Part shown: positions 28,262 to 28,558 of the stretch, piece after piece
Numbering within the stretch: position 1 is the stretch's first letter
How the letters are laid out: each line of letters starts with the position of its first letter
From: a bacterium
GTDB lineage: Bacteria > Patescibacteriota > Microgenomatia > Levybacterales > UBA12049
Direction of reading: 5' to 3'
Assembly: GCA_021784535.1 (NCBI GenBank)
Contig: JAJYHW010000036.1
Span: 1-28,558, forward strand
Length of the DNA stretch: 28,558 bases
The notes under the pieces: generated by a model
Told to the model about the DNA's origin: nothing
The model's database searches: none
What the model saw: the letters and a program-made list of their open reading frames with translations, nothing else
Made by a program: the position numbers and the translations under genes

Positions 28262-28558
28262 ATGAAGCGAACTCGTTTGTTGATGGGCATGCCAATAACG
28301 GTAGAGGTTGTCGATGCGAAAGTGACGGAGTCTGATCTTGCCAGCGTATTTGATTATTTCTCTTATGTGGATCGGGTATTCAGTACCTATAAAAAAGATA
28401 GTGAAATTTCACGTTTTAATGCCGGTGTATTAACGAAAAAACAATTAAGTGCTGACGTCCGGCAGATTTTACAGCTTGCAGAGGATACAAAACGGGAATC
28501 AAACGGATATTTTAATATCCAGCATAACGGAAAAATCGATCCCTCAGGAAAGATCGGA
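28262..28558 (+). CDS. apbE: FAD:protein FMN transferase (ApbE), 5' part, runs off the window
   Basis: ApbE attaches FMN covalently to Thr residues of exported or membrane proteins. The 99 visible residues read MKRTRLLMGMPITVEVVD, then VDRVFSTYKKDSEISRFNAG, a helical segment and NGYFNIQHNGKIDPSGKIG. These are the family's N-terminal MGMP, the S-x-Y-x-x-DSEISRxN motif and the DPSG loop. The rest is beyond the end of the window. A possible extended -10 TGATACGAT (TACGAT at 28229-28234) would give a leader of about 20 nt; no Shine-Dalgarno is clear. A target flavoprotein is expected nearby but is not in the window. Confidence 0.88.
   Translation, partial: MKRTRLLMGMPITVEVVDAKVTESDLASVFDYFSYVDRVFSTYKKDSEISRFNAGVLTKKQLSADVRQILQLAEDTKRESNGYFNIQHNGKIDPSGKIG

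Overview
The window looks like a chromosome segment of a Candidate Phyla Radiation (Patescibacteria) bacterium, most likely of the Microgenomates type. This is inferred from gene content and style, not from a marker tree. The signs are: compact genes with gaps that are mostly under 120 nt; small membrane-anchored proteins with Pro/Thr linkers; archaeal-flavoured enzymes (a CoA-synthesis fusion and a second PRPP synthetase); and AT-rich inverted repeats filling many intergenic gaps. UGA acts as a normal stop (for example at the toxin and idi genes), so the Gly-recoding CPR lineages are excluded. I saw no rRNA, tRNA, IS element or CRISPR array.

Layout. 1-7615 (+): 3' part of dnaX, ybaB/ebfC, two consecutive PRPP synthetases, recR, a coiled-coil protein, a Phd/RelE-type toxin-antitoxin pair flanked by a duplicated gene tail, an orphan gene and cysS. 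7658-8952 (-): an ECF sigma factor followed by two small membrane proteins. 9019-11392 (+): idi, uppS and a PPAT/dephospho-CoA kinase fusion. 11397-14804 (-): a penicillin-binding protein with a Pro/Thr tail, a Cys-containing membrane-anchored protein and a protein like the N-domain of cyanophycin synthetase. 14870-17515: a PfkB-type kinase, class II aldolase and a DoxX-like membrane protein in alternating directions. 17620-22611 (-): glycerate kinase, split transketolase (N then C) and an FAD-linked oxidase, apparently one operon. 22746-25129 (+): a lone receiver domain, a Fur-family regulator with a ZIP metal transporter, and a broken gene. 25135-25698 (-): a protein made of three zinc ribbons. 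25816 to the end (+): an OmpR-type response regulator with its histidine kinase, a secreted protein, a strong terminator and the start of apbE.

How the genes work together. The metabolic genes fit a fermentative cell running glycolysis and the non-oxidative pentose route (aldolase, transketolase, PfkB kinase, glycerate kinase) toward PRPP for nucleotides, with cell-wall lipid-carrier synthesis (idi, uppS, PBP) and salvage CoA synthesis.

The most coherent non-gene signal is in the promoters. About a dozen first genes have a -10 hexamer ending only 5-9 nt before the start codon, many with a -35 at 16-18 nt spacing. Their transcripts would begin at or within a few bases of the start codon (leaderless). 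Genes inside operons and the secreted-protein gene carry Shine-Dalgarno sequences instead. I used this pattern to choose several start codons.
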